From positions 1,178,001 through 1,242,000 of the forward strand of contig NZ_QXTG01000001.1 of NCBI RefSeq assembly GCF_003581425.1: DNA of 64,000 nucleotides, in the 5' to 3' direction. The stretch is from Amnibacterium setariae (GTDB taxonomy: Bacteria; Actinomycetota; Actinomycetes; Actinomycetales; Microbacteriaceae). The number at the start of each line of letters is the position of its first letter. Position 1 is the stretch's first letter. Position numbers and translations under genes: made by a program. The notes beneath the pieces were generated by a model, which was not told where the DNA came from, did no database searches, and saw nothing but the letters and a program-made list of their open reading frames with translations. Of this stretch, positions 44,305-53,147 are shown in pieces.

Positions 44305-46049
44305 GCGAGGCGGAGGCCCTGCTCGACGCGCTCGACGACCAGCAGCGGGCCGCGGCGGAGGCGCTGACGGGCTCGGTGTGCGTGCTCGCCGGCGCGGGCA
44401 CGGGCAAGACCCGCACGATCACCCACCGGATCGCCTACGGGGTCGCGACGGGGGTGTTCCCGCCGAAGCGCGTCATGGCGCTGACGTTCACGACGCGGGC
44501 GGCCGCGGAGCTGCGGGCGCGGCTCGCGGCGCTGGGGGCGCCCGGGATCGCGGCGCGCACGTTCCACTCGGCGGCGCTCGCGCAGCTGAACCACTTCTGG
44601 CCCCTGCTCATGAACTCGCCGGCGCCCTCGATCCTCGACGGCAAGGCCCGACTCGTCGCGCGCGCCGCGGAGGGTCTGCGGCTGCGGCTCGGCCCCGCCG
44701 GCCTGAAGGACGCGGCCGCCGAGATCGAGTTCCGGAAGACGTCCGCGATGGGCTTCGACCGGTACGCGGTCGTCGCGGCGGACCGGGCGCTCCCGGACGG
44801 CCTCGACGTCGACGCGATGATCGAGCTGCAGGAGCGCTACGAGACGCTGAAGGACGAGCAGCGGCTGATCGACTTCGAGGACGTGCTGCTCGCGACGACC
44901 GGGATGATCGAGTCCGAGCCCGAGGTGGCGACCGAGATCCGCGAGCAGTACCGGTTCTTCACGGTCGACGAGTACCAGGACGTGTCGCCGGCGCAGCAGG
45001 GCCTGCTCGAGGCGTGGCTCGGCGACCACACCGACGTCTGCGTCGTCGGCGACGCGAGCCAGACGATCTACTCCTTCGCCGGCGCGCAGAACGAGTACCT
45101 GCTGCGGTTCGGCGAGCGACCGGGCGCCGCCGTCGTGCGGCTCGAGCACAACTACCGGTCCGTCGACGGCGTCGTCCGCGCCGCCAACGCGTTGATGACG
45201 GGCCGCCGCGGCGCGCTGACGCTCACGGCCGTACGGCGCCCGGCGGATCCGCGCGAGCCGGCGATCAGCCTGCGCGACTTCGCCGACGACGCGGACGAGG
45301 CGGCCGGGGTCGCCCAGGCCGTCGCCGCGCAGATCGCGTCGGGCACGGCCCCCGCGGACATCGCGGTCCTGGTCCGGATCAACGCGCAGGCGGCGCTGCT
45401 CGAGCAGGCGTTCGCGGCCGCGGGCGTGCCGGTCACCACGGGGAAGGCGCGGCGCTACTTCGAGCAGCCGGTCGTGCGGAAGGCGATCGAGCTGCTGCGG
45501 GCGGCCGTGCTGGCGCGCCTCGAGGAGCCGCTCGTGAAGTCGGTCAGCGACGCCCTGCGGCAGCTCGGGCACACGCACCACGCACCGCAGGGGCCGGGGG
45601 AGCAGCGCACGCAGTGGGAGCTGCTCGACGCGCTCGGCACCCTCGCGGAGCAGGCCCCGCCGGGCACGACGCTGCCGGCGTTCGTCGCCGACCTCGCCGA
45701 GCGGGCGGCCGCGCAGCACGAGCCCCCGGTCGGCGCGGTCTCGGTGCTGACGCTGCACGCGGCGAAGGGCCTCGAGTGGCCCGTCGTGTTCCTCGTCGGC
45801 TGCTCGGAGGGGCTGCTGCCGATCGCGTACGCGACCACGCCGGCGGAGGTGGAGGAGGAGCGCCGGCTGCTCTACGTGGGCGTGACGCGCGCACGCGACC
45901 GGCTCCGGCTGTCCTGGGCCCGCTCCGCCGCGCCGCGGCCGGGCGAGCGCCGACCCTCCCGGTTCCTCACGGAGCTGGGGCCGTCGGTGCCGTCGCCGCT
46001 GCCCACCGGCACGAGCACGCCGCGTGCCAGGGCCGCCGTTCGCGGCTGA
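44301..46049 (+). CDS. uvrD2: ATP-dependent DNA helicase UvrD2-like
   Basis: A 582-residue SF1 helicase. Motif I GAGTGKTRTITHRIAYG, motif II TVDEYQDVSPAQQ, motif III GDASQTIYSFAGA, motif V LTLHAAKGLEWPVVF and motif VI LLYVGVTRARDRL are intact. M. tuberculosis UvrD2 (about 700 residues) carries a C-terminal HRDC domain and a tetracysteine module; both are absent here. The GTG overlaps the nudC stop (GTGA). It converges on the E1-like gene with an 83-bp overlap. Confidence 0.88.
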   Translation: MSEAEALLDALDDQQRAAAEALTGSVCVLAGAGTGKTRTITHRIAYGVATGVFPPKRVMALTFTTRAAAELRARLAALGAPGIAARTFHSAALAQLNHFWPLLMNSPAPSILDGKARLVARAAEGLRLRLGPAGLKDAAAEIEFRKTSAMGFDRYAVVAADRALPDGLDVDAMIELQERYETLKDEQRLIDFEDVLLATTGMIESEPEVATEIREQYRFFTVDEYQDVSPAQQGLLEAWLGDHTDVCVVGDASQTIYSFAGAQNEYLLRFGERPGAAVVRLEHNYRSVDGVVRAANALMTGRRGALTLTAVRRPADPREPAISLRDFADDADEAAGVAQAVAAQIASGTAPADIAVLVRINAQAALLEQAFAAAGVPVTTGKARRYFEQPVVRKAIELLRAAVLARLEEPLVKSVSDALRQLGHTHHAPQGPGEQRTQWELLDALGTLAEQAPPGTTLPAFVADLAERAAAQHEPPVGAVSVLTLHAAKGLEWPVVFLVGCSEGLLPIAYATTPAEVEEERRLLYVGVTRARDRLRLSWARSAAPRPGERRPSRFLTELGPSVPSPLPTGTSTPRARAAVRG

Positions 46050-46740
46050 CCGATCCGTCGGGGGCGACCCGGACCGCCGCGCCCTCGAGGCCGCTGACGC
46101 CGGCCTCCCGCAGCCCGTCGACCGCGTCCGCGAGCACCGCCAGCGCGCCGATCCGCGTGCGGAGGGAGGTCGCGGTGCGGGCCGGACCGCGGCGGAGCAG
46201 CTGCGCGGCGACGGCCCGCCGTGCCGGGTCCTCGAGCCGGTGCTCCTCGGCGCAGCGGAGGCACGGGGTCCGGCCGGGCACGACGTGCGGCCCGACCACC
46301 GCGGCCTGGTCGTCGAACACCACGGCCAGGTGCGGCTGGTCCTCGGCGAGGCGCCGGACGGTGTCCGCGGGCGCGACGAGGTGGTGCGCGAGCAGCACGA
46401 CGAGGTCGGGCGCCCCGGCGGGCCGCGGCCCGAGCTGGTCCCCGAACGCCGCGACGAGGTCCGGGGCGCCCTCGACGGCGATCGCGAGCGGCGGCGGGTC
46501 GGCCGCGCGCCGGTCCAGCACCGGGGCGATCCCGGCCAGCAGCCCGTCGAGGTCGTCGAGGCCGGCCGTTCGGGCGAGCCGCTCGAGCCCGCGCCGGTCG
46601 ACGCCGAGGGTCAGGGCGTGGAGCACGGCCTCCGCCCCGAGCGGCACGGGGTCGAGCCGCGCGAGCGCGGGGTCGTGGCCGAACTGGAGGCTGTCGGGCG
46701 TGCGCCACAGGGGCGGCGCGGCGGGGTCGATGCGGAGCAC
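45967..46740 (-). CDS. Orphan cyclodehydratase/E1-like protein with RRE-like N-terminus
   Basis: A 257-residue protein related to the cyclodehydratase C-domain/ThiF-like proteins of azole (TOMM) RiPP clusters. Residues ~1-80 (PDSLQFGHDPALARLDPVPL, then helices) look like a winged-helix peptide-recognition element. The second half has the E1-type strand-loop VVGPHVVPGRTPCLRCAEEH with C-x-x-C, and a second C-x-C near the C-terminus (HAACSC) that could complete a zinc site. No G-x-G-x-x-G nucleotide loop is visible, no YcaO gene and no precursor gene are nearby. Position next to uvrD2 and the zincin is, from memory, shared with Rv3196. Function unknown. Confidence 0.72.
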   Translation of the reverse strand: MLRIDPAAPPLWRTPDSLQFGHDPALARLDPVPLGAEAVLHALTLGVDRRGLERLARTAGLDDLDGLLAGIAPVLDRRAADPPPLAIAVEGAPDLVAAFGDQLGPRPAGAPDLVVLLAHHLVAPADTVRRLAEDQPHLAVVFDDQAAVVGPHVVPGRTPCLRCAEEHRLEDPARRAVAAQLLRRGPARTATSLRTRIGALAVLADAVDGLREAGVSGLEGAAVRVAPDGSVSRERRPWHAACSCRWAAATAPTAPAP

Positions 46741-46806
46741 GCCGGGAGGATGGCGGCTCGCCGTCGCCCGCGTCGCCCGCTCTCCACAGGCCGGCCGGGC
46801 GACGGA

Positions 46807-48147
46807 TCAGACGGGCGGCGGCGGGTCGTCCCCGCGCAGCAGCTCCTCGATCTCGCGGTCGACGTCGTCCTTCGGCGGCTCCGGCGCGGTGAGGCGGGCG
46901 ACCAGCGCCTCCGGGTCGTCGATGTCGGCGGCCGTCGGCAGCAGGTCGGGGTGCGACCAGAGCGCGTCGCGACCGGCGCTGCCGAGCGCCTCGGTGACGC
47001 GGCGCCACATCGCCGCGGCCTCGCGGAGCCGGCGCGGCCGCAGCTCGAGGCCGACCAGCGTCGCGAACGCCTGCTCGCCAGGGCCGCCGGTCGCGCGGCG
47101 CCGGCGGACCGTCTCCGCGACGGCGCCGGACTTCGGCAGCCGGCTCGTGGCGTCCGCGGTGACGACGTCGACCCAGCCCTCGACGAGCGCGAGCGTGGTC
47201 TCCAGCCGCTGCAGCGCGGCCTCCTGCGCCGGGGTCTTCGGCGGGATCAGCTCGCCGGACGAGAACGCCTCCTTCAGGCGCTCCGTGTCCGTCGGGTCGA
47301 AGCCCTCCGCGAACCGCTGCACCTGGTCGAGGTCGACGCCGAGGTCGCGGGAGAAGTCGGCGATCGTCGAGGTGAGGCCGAGCCGCAGCCAGCGGGCGTG
47401 ACGGAACAGGCGGGCGTGGGCGAGCTCGCGCACCGCGAGGTAGAGCGCGATCTGCTGCCGGTCGATGTCGAGGCCCTCGCCGAAGCGGTCGAGGTTCTGC
47501 GGCAGCAGCGCCGCCCGGCCGTCGGGCAGCAGCGGGACGCCGACGTCGCCCCCGGAGACGACCTCCGCGGCGAGCCCGCCGACGACCGCGCCGAGCTGGG
47601 CGGCGAAGATCGTGCCGCACACCTGCCGCAGCATCCGGCCGGCGTCGGGCACGCGCGCGGCGAGCTCGCCGGCGATCTCCGGCGGGATCTGCTCCGTGAA
47701 GACCGCGGTCAGCGACTCGGCGATCTGCCCGGCCACGGGCTCCGCGAGCTGGATCCAGAACGGCATCGTCGCCCGGATCCACTGCGTGCGGGTCATCGTG
47801 GCGGGCGCCTCGGGCAGCGTGTCGAACGCGGTCGACTCGTCGAGCCAGAGCCCGGCGACCGAGAACGCCTGCTGCACCTCGGTGGTCTGCTGATCCGTGG
47901 CGGAGAGGCTGCCGGCGCCGGCGGCGGCGATCGCCTGCTCGGTCGCGATCGACCAGTCGACGCGGCCGTCGGGGTTCTGCATCGCCTGGCGCAGCTGCGC
48001 CATCAGCTGCTCGAGGCCCGCGGCGCCGCCGGGCAGGCCCATCGCCTTCGCGAGCGCTGCGGTGTCGGGCGCCCCGCCGCCCGCCATCATGCGGCGCAGC
48101 ATCTCCTGGAGATCGGGCTCGGAGGCGTCGTCCGGCTCATCGGCCAT
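46807..48147 (-). CDS. Zinc-dependent metalloprotease-like protein (DUF2342/zincin-2)
   Basis: A 446-residue protein of the actinobacterial zincin-2 family. The putative active-site helix is YLAVRELAHARLFRHARWL, where the family has a variant in place of a plain H-E-x-x-H. DRFGEGLDIDRQQIALYLA precedes it. Activity is not proven for the family. The ATG is exactly 7 nt from TAGCGT (reverse strand 48159-48154), which overlaps the -10 of the divergent PDZ-Lon gene. From memory M. tuberculosis Rv3195 is equivalent. Confidence 0.88.
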   Translation of the reverse strand: MADEPDDASEPDLQEMLRRMMAGGGAPDTAALAKAMGLPGGAAGLEQLMAQLRQAMQNPDGRVDWSIATEQAIAAAGAGSLSATDQQTTEVQQAFSVAGLWLDESTAFDTLPEAPATMTRTQWIRATMPFWIQLAEPVAGQIAESLTAVFTEQIPPEIAGELAARVPDAGRMLRQVCGTIFAAQLGAVVGGLAAEVVSGGDVGVPLLPDGRAALLPQNLDRFGEGLDIDRQQIALYLAVRELAHARLFRHARWLRLGLTSTIADFSRDLGVDLDQVQRFAEGFDPTDTERLKEAFSSGELIPPKTPAQEAALQRLETTLALVEGWVDVVTADATSRLPKSGAVAETVRRRRATGGPGEQAFATLVGLELRPRRLREAAAMWRRVTEALGSAGRDALWSHPDLLPTAADIDDPEALVARLTAPEPPKDDVDREIEELLRGDDPPPPV

Positions 48148-48151
48148 GCGT

Positions 48152-48160
48152 TTACGCTAA
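48152..48160. promoter_or_regulatory. Overlapping divergent -10 elements
   Basis: TTACGCTAA reads as TACGCT on the forward strand (48153-48158) and TAGCGT on the reverse strand (48159-48154). Each is placed to start transcription at or just before the start codon of its gene, so the two promoters cannot both be occupied at once. Confidence 0.65.
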
Positions 48161-48168
48161 GCGATCCC

Positions 48169-49287
48169 ATGCCTGACGACCGGCCCCGTTCGCTCCGCGC
48201 GCACAGACGCCCGAACGCGACGGCCGTCGTGGCCGGTGCCGCGGTGCTCCTCGTGCTCGTCGTCGCGCTGCTCCCGTCGCCCTACGCGATCGAGCAGCCC
48301 GGCCCGGTCTACGACACCCTCGGCAGCGCCGGCGCCGGGAAGGACCGCGCCCCGCTCATCACGATCGAGGGCGAGAAGACGTACCCGACGTCGGGCCGGC
48401 TCGACCTGCTGACCGTGTCGGTGCTCGGCACGGCGCAGGGCGGCCCGTCGTGGCTCGACCTCGCCGAGGCCTGGATCGACCCGCAGAAGGCGGTCATCCC
48501 GCTCGAGGCCGTGTTCCCGCGCGGGGAGACGCAGCAGCAGGCGGACCGCGAGAGCGCGGCGCAGATGACCGGCTCCCAGCAGAGCGCCATCGCGGCCGCG
48601 CTGTCGCGGCTCGGCGACGACGTCGGCGGGACCGTGACGGTCGGCACCGTGCAGCGCGGCTCCGCCGCGGCCGGTCGCCTGGAGGAGGGCGACGTCGTCA
48701 CCTCCTTCGACGGCGAGGCCATCACCGACTCGTGCTCGCTGCAGAACGCGGTGCTGGAGCACGGCGCGCGGCCGGCGACGGTGGTCGTGCGCCGCGACGG
48801 CGCCACCCGCAGCGTGCGGGTCGTGCCGAAGCGCGTCCCGGATGGCTCGGGCGGCACCCGGCCGCTGCTCGGGGTCGCGACCACGGCGAAGATCGACCCG
48901 CCGTTCACCGTCGACCTGCGCATCGACGACGTCGGCGGCCCGTCCGCCGGGATGATGTTCGCGCTCGGCATCGTCGACAGGCTCACGCCGGGGTCGCTGA
49001 CCGGCGGCCGCCACGTCGCCGGCACCGGCACGATCTGCGGCGACGGCGAGGTCGGCGCGATCGGCGGCATCGTGCAGAAGATGGCGGCGGCCCGCGCCGC
49101 GGGCGCCACGCTCTTCCTCGCGCCGGAGGAGAACTGCGGCGAGGTCGTGGGCCACATCCCGAGCGGACTCGATGTGGTTCCTGTGTCCACCCTCTCCGGC
49201 GCCATTGAGACGCTGGAAAAGGTCCGTGATCAGGGATCCGCTCGCGCGCTCCCGACCTGCGCCGCCCAAGTAGGCTCACCCGGGTGA
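48169..49287 (+). CDS. PDZ-Lon (S16) membrane-anchored protease
   Basis: A 372-residue protein. One N-terminal helix (about residues 20-40), a PDZ domain (~130-225; GRLEEGDVVTSFDGEAI) and a Lon-type protease domain follow. The catalytic Ser is in DDVGGPSAGMMFALGI and the Lys in GEVGAIGGIVQKMAAA. Relatives (YlbL type) are extracytoplasmic serine proteases. Its TGA overlaps the GTG of the UPF0182 gene (GTGA). From memory it corresponds to M. tuberculosis Rv3194c. Confidence 0.92.
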   Translation: MPDDRPRSLRAHRRPNATAVVAGAAVLLVLVVALLPSPYAIEQPGPVYDTLGSAGAGKDRAPLITIEGEKTYPTSGRLDLLTVSVLGTAQGGPSWLDLAEAWIDPQKAVIPLEAVFPRGETQQQADRESAAQMTGSQQSAIAAALSRLGDDVGGTVTVGTVQRGSAAAGRLEEGDVVTSFDGEAITDSCSLQNAVLEHGARPATVVVRRDGATRSVRVVPKRVPDGSGGTRPLLGVATTAKIDPPFTVDLRIDDVGGPSAGMMFALGIVDRLTPGSLTGGRHVAGTGTICGDGEVGAIGGIVQKMAAARAAGATLFLAPEENCGEVVGHIPSGLDVVPVSTLSGAIETLEKVRDQGSARALPTCAAQVGSPG

Positions 49288-52256
49288 CGACGCAGACAGC
49301 AGCGCCGGCACGACGTCGACGCGCGGCACTCGCGATCACCTTGGGCGTTGTGGTGGTCCTCCTCATCGGGTTCTTCCTCTTCGCGGGGCTCTACGCGGAC
49401 GCCCTCTGGTTCGGGAAGCTCGGGTACTCGAGCGTCCTGTACACGGAGTGGCTGACGATCGCGGGCCTGTTCGTGGTCGGGTTCCTCGCGATGGCCGTGC
49501 CCGTGATCGTGACGATCCAGCTCGCCTACCGCCTCCGGCCCGTCTACGCGAAGCTCACCGCGCAGCTCGACCGCTACCAGCAGGTCATCGAGCCGCTGCG
49601 CCGCGTCGTGATGATCGGCGCGCCCGTGGTCGTCGGCCTGTTCGCCGGCGTCTCGGCCGCGGCGCGCTGGCAGCCGATCCTGCTGCTCCTGCACGGCACG
49701 ACGGTCGGCCGGAAGGACCCCGTCTTCGGGCTCGACGCGGGCTTCTACCTGTTCTCGCTGCCCGCGCTGCACGGCATCGTCGGCTTCGCCTCCGCGGTGC
49801 TCGTCGTGTGCACCATCGCGGCGCTCGCGACCGCCTACCTCTACGGCGGCATCCGCGTCGTCGGCCGCGACGTGCGCGTCTCCCGCGCAGCCCGGGTGCA
49901 GATCGCGATCACGGTCGCGGTCTTCCTGGTGCTGCAGGCGGTCAGCCTCTACCTCGACCAGTTCACGACGCTCTACGACACGAGCACCGGCGGGCTGTTC
50001 ACCGGCGCCGCCTACGCGGACGCGAACGCGGTCATCCCGGGCCGGCTGATCCTCGCCGTCTGCGCGCTGATCGTCGCCGCGCTGTTCGTCGTCACCGCCG
50101 TGATCGGCCGCTGGCGGCTGCCGCTCATCGGCACCGGGCTGCTCGTGGTGACGTCGATCATCATCGGCTCCGTCTTCCCGTGGGCGATGTGGAACCTGCA
50201 GGTGAAGCCGAACGAGCAGGGCTTCGAGCGGCCGTACATCAGCGACGCGATCAAGGCGACGCAGTACGCGTACGGGCTCGAGGGGCTCGAGCAGATCCCC
50301 TACAACGCGAGCACCTCCGCGACGGAGGGCGCACTGCGGTCGGACGCGCAGACGACCGCGAACATCCGCATCATCGACCCCCGCGTGGTCGCGCCGACGT
50401 TCGGGCAGTTCCAGCAGTTCAAGCAGTACTACTCGTTCCCGACCTACCTCGACGTCGACCGCTACACGATCGACGGCCAGACGCAGGACGCGGTGGTCGC
50501 GGTCCGCGAGCTGAACCAGCAGGGCCTCTCGAACTCGTCGGCGTTCAACAACACGTTCGTCTACACGCACGGGTACGGCCTCGTCGCCGCCTACGGCAAC
50601 CAGCGCACGAGCGACGGCGCCCCGTCGTTCTTCGAGTCGAACATCCCGACGAAGGGCTCGCTCGGCATCACCCAGCCGGGCATCTACTTCGGCGAGCGCT
50701 CCCCGCAGTTCTCCGTGGTGGGCGCGCCGAAGGGCGCGAAGCCGGTGGAGCTCGACTACGTCAGCGGCAACGACGCGGACGGCAACCAGCGCAACACGAC
50801 CTACGCGGCGACCGGTGCGGGGGAGGGCGGCCCGAGCGTCGGCAACCTCTTCAATCGCCTCGTCTACGCGCTGAAGTTCTCCTCCGACCAGATCCTGCTG
50901 TCGACCGACGGCGTCAACCAGGACTCGCAGATCCTCTACGACCGCGACCCCCGCACGCGCGTGCAGAAGGTCGCGCCGTACCTGACGCTCGACAACGACC
51001 CGTACCCGACCGTCGTGAACGGCCGGATCGTGTGGATCGTCGACGGCTACACCACGTCGGACAGCTACCCGTACTCGGCGAGCGAGAGCCTGAGCGACGC
51101 GCTCTCCGACTCGAGCACCACGGCGGGCGCCAACTTCTCGACGGACGACGTCAACTACGTCCGGAACTCGGTGAAGGCCACGGTCGACGCCTACAGCGGC
51201 AAGGTGACGCTGTACGCGTGGGACGACCAGGACCCGGTGCTGAAGGCGTGGACCAGCGTCTTCCCGAACACCGTGAAGCCGCTGTCGCAGATCGACTCGC
51301 AGCTGATGAGCCACGTGCGCTACCCGGAGGACATGTTCCGCGTGCAGCGGCAGATCCTCACGCAGTACCACGTGACCGACCCGACCTCCTGGTACCGCAA
51401 GGACGACGTGTGGCGCACGCCGCCGGACCCGTCGGCGCCCGCCGCGGCCGCGGGCACCGCGGACACGACGGACGACCGCAGCCAGCAGCCGCCGTACTAC
51501 CTGACGATGCAGCTGCCGGGCCAGGACGACCCGACGTTCTCGCTGTACTCGACCTACATCCCGGGCTCGAACACGCGCGAGTCCCGCGGCGTGCTGACCG
51601 GCTACCTCGCGGTCGACGCGGACGCCGGCGCCGAGAAGGGGACGAAGCGCCAGGACTACGGGAAGCTGCGCCTGCTCGTGCTGCCCCGCGACACGGTCGT
51701 GTCCGGTCCCACGCAGGTGCAGAACCAGTTCCAGTCCGACCCGACGATCAAGTCGCAGCTGAACCTGCTGAACATCGGCGGCACCGGCGGCTCGAGCGTC
51801 GTGCCCGGCAACCTGCTGACCATCCCGGTCGGCGGCGGCCTGCTCTACGTGGAGCCCGTGTACGTGAAGTCGGCGACCGGCCAGTCGTACCCGCTGCTGC
51901 GGAAGGTGCTCACCTCCTTCGGCTCGAAGGTCGCGTTCGAGGACACGCTCGACCAGTCGCTGAACTCGCTCTTCGGCGGCGACTCGGGCGCCGACACCCC
52001 GGACTCCGGCACCGGCTCCGGCACCGGGTCGACCGGCGCGGGCTCGGGTTCCGGCAGCGGGTCGGGCAGCGGCTCCACCGGTTCCGGCTCGGGCTCGAAC
52101 GCCGACAACCCGGAGGTGCAGCGGGCGCTCGCGGACGCGCAGAAGGCGCTCACCGCGCGCGAGCAGGCCTACGCGAAGAACGACCTCGTGGCCGCGGCGC
52201 GGGCGGACCAGCAGCTGCAGGACGCGATCGAGCGAGCGGTGGCCGCCGACCGGTGA
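49284..52256 (+). CDS. UPF0182 family large membrane protein
   Basis: A 990-residue protein. About seven helices in the first ~330 residues (the first being ALAITLGVVVVLLIGFFLF) precede a large extracytoplasmic region (DRYTIDGQTQDAVVAVREL, SSDQILLSTDGV) and a Gly/Ser linker (residues ~915-945) with a helical C-terminus. Function is unknown; the family is nearly universal in actinobacteria. GTG 49284 overlaps the protease stop and also lies 8 nt after TAGGCT, so the gene may have its own start as well as read-through. From memory Rv3193c. Confidence 0.95.
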   Translation: MTTQTAAPARRRRAALAITLGVVVVLLIGFFLFAGLYADALWFGKLGYSSVLYTEWLTIAGLFVVGFLAMAVPVIVTIQLAYRLRPVYAKLTAQLDRYQQVIEPLRRVVMIGAPVVVGLFAGVSAAARWQPILLLLHGTTVGRKDPVFGLDAGFYLFSLPALHGIVGFASAVLVVCTIAALATAYLYGGIRVVGRDVRVSRAARVQIAITVAVFLVLQAVSLYLDQFTTLYDTSTGGLFTGAAYADANAVIPGRLILAVCALIVAALFVVTAVIGRWRLPLIGTGLLVVTSIIIGSVFPWAMWNLQVKPNEQGFERPYISDAIKATQYAYGLEGLEQIPYNASTSATEGALRSDAQTTANIRIIDPRVVAPTFGQFQQFKQYYSFPTYLDVDRYTIDGQTQDAVVAVRELNQQGLSNSSAFNNTFVYTHGYGLVAAYGNQRTSDGAPSFFESNIPTKGSLGITQPGIYFGERSPQFSVVGAPKGAKPVELDYVSGNDADGNQRNTTYAATGAGEGGPSVGNLFNRLVYALKFSSDQILLSTDGVNQDSQILYDRDPRTRVQKVAPYLTLDNDPYPTVVNGRIVWIVDGYTTSDSYPYSASESLSDALSDSSTTAGANFSTDDVNYVRNSVKATVDAYSGKVTLYAWDDQDPVLKAWTSVFPNTVKPLSQIDSQLMSHVRYPEDMFRVQRQILTQYHVTDPTSWYRKDDVWRTPPDPSAPAAAAGTADTTDDRSQQPPYYLTMQLPGQDDPTFSLYSTYIPGSNTRESRGVLTGYLAVDADAGAEKGTKRQDYGKLRLLVLPRDTVVSGPTQVQNQFQSDPTIKSQLNLLNIGGTGGSSVVPGNLLTIPVGGGLLYVEPVYVKSATGQSYPLLRKVLTSFGSKVAFEDTLDQSLNSLFGGDSGADTPDSGTGSGTGSTGAGSGSGSGSGSGSTGSGSGSNADNPEVQRALADAQKALTAREQAYAKNDLVAAARADQQLQDAIERAVAADR

Positions 52257-52305
52257 CCGCAGCGGCGAACACCTCCCGCGAGGTCTGATAGGCTTCTTCA
52301 CGCAT

Positions 52306-52379
52306 CGCGGGGTGGAGCAGTTCGGTAGCTCGCTGGGCTCATAACCCAGAGGTCGTAGGTTCAAATCCTGCCCCCGCAA
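52306..52379 (+). tRNA. Initiator tRNA-fMet (CAT)
   Basis: The cloverleaf folds with acceptor CGCGGGG/CCCCGCA (C1:A72 mismatch, the initiator hallmark), anticodon stem CTGGG/CCCAG with three consecutive G:C pairs, anticodon CAT, and T-loop TTCAAAT. A73 follows; CCA is not encoded. A GAGA-capped terminator lies 8 nt downstream. Confidence 0.97.
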
Positions 52380-52386
52380 CGAAGCA

Positions 52387-52418
52387 CGAAGGCCCCGGTC
52401 GAGAGACCGGGGCCTTCG
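52387..52418 (+). terminator. Terminator after tRNA-fMet
   Basis: A 14-bp perfect stem (52387-52400 with 52405-52418) capped by GAGA and followed by TCGTTC. It ends the tRNA transcript and may serve the convergent SDR gene too. Confidence 0.75.
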
Positions 52419-52450
52419 TCGTTCCCGGGGTCGTCCGGTCCCGGGCGCCG

Positions 52451-53140
52451 CTACAGGCCGGTCGCGCCGAGGAAGCGGTGGCCGATCGCGATCGACTCGC
52501 CGGACACCGTCGCGGTGCGGGGCGAGACGAGGAACGCGACGAGGTCGGCGATCTGCTGCGGCGAGGACTCGCCGCCCGCACCCGGCCGCACGGCGGCGGC
52601 GGGCTCGTCGTTCACCGGCCCCGGGTTGACGACGTTGACCGTCACCCCGGTGCCGGCGAGGCCGTCCGCGAGGTCCTTCGCGACGACGTTCGCGACCGCG
52701 TTCCGCACCGAGGCGGTCACGCTGCCCGAGAACCACGCGTTCTGGCCGCTGATCACGACGATGCGGCCGAAGCCCGCCTCCCGCATCGCCGGGATCGCGG
52801 CGTTCGCCGCGCGCAGGAAGACCATCGCCTTGCCGTCGACGGCGTCGAGGACCTGCGCCGGGTCCGCGTCGCGGCTGCGGTCGAGCAGGTGCGCCGGCGG
52901 CGCCGCGGTCACGACGAGGGCGTCGAGCCGGCCGTGCCGCTCGAGCACCTCCGCGACCGCGCGCTGCACCGACGCGTCGTCGCGTCCGTCGAGTGCGACG
53001 CCGTCGGCGCCGTCCTCCGGGTGCCGCGACGCGACGACGACGGTCGCGCCCTCCTGCCGGAGCCGGTCGGCGACCGCGCCGCCGATGAATCCGGTGCCGC
53101 CGACGACGAGGGCGACGCGGCCCGTGAGCTCGAGGTCCAT
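52451..53140 (-). CDS. SDR-family protein lacking the catalytic Tyr-Lys pair
   Basis: A 229-residue Rossmann protein. The cofactor loop is VVGGTGFIGGAVADRL (T-G-x-x-x-G-x-G variant); VTAAPPAH and IVVISGQ match the next SDR blocks, and VNVVNPGPVNDEP is the usual C-terminal motif. Where Y-x-x-x-K should be, the sequence reads GSVTASVRNAVANVVA, with neither Tyr nor Lys in place. It may bind NAD(P) without standard redox catalysis. ATG 53140 is preferred (TAGCGT, reverse 53153-53148, 8 nt upstream). Confidence 0.85.
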   Translation of the reverse strand: MDLELTGRVALVVGGTGFIGGAVADRLRQEGATVVVASRHPEDGADGVALDGRDDASVQRAVAEVLERHGRLDALVVTAAPPAHLLDRSRDADPAQVLDAVDGKAMVFLRAANAAIPAMREAGFGRIVVISGQNAWFSGSVTASVRNAVANVVAKDLADGLAGTGVTVNVVNPGPVNDEPAAAVRPGAGGESSPQQIADLVAFLVSPRTATVSGESIAIGHRFLGATGL

Positions 53141-53147
53141 GCCCCGC

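Noticed and set aside
46741-46806. Possible RiPP precursor peptide beside the cyclodehydratase-like gene
   Set aside because: The 66-nt gap holds no start codon with a ribosome site and no Cys/Ser/Thr-rich frame; neighbours on both sides are core genes.
52010-52110. Repeat array in the 3' part of the UPF0182 gene
   Set aside because: The GGCTCCGGC-type repeats simply encode a Gly/Ser linker; no evidence of a CRISPR or mobile element.
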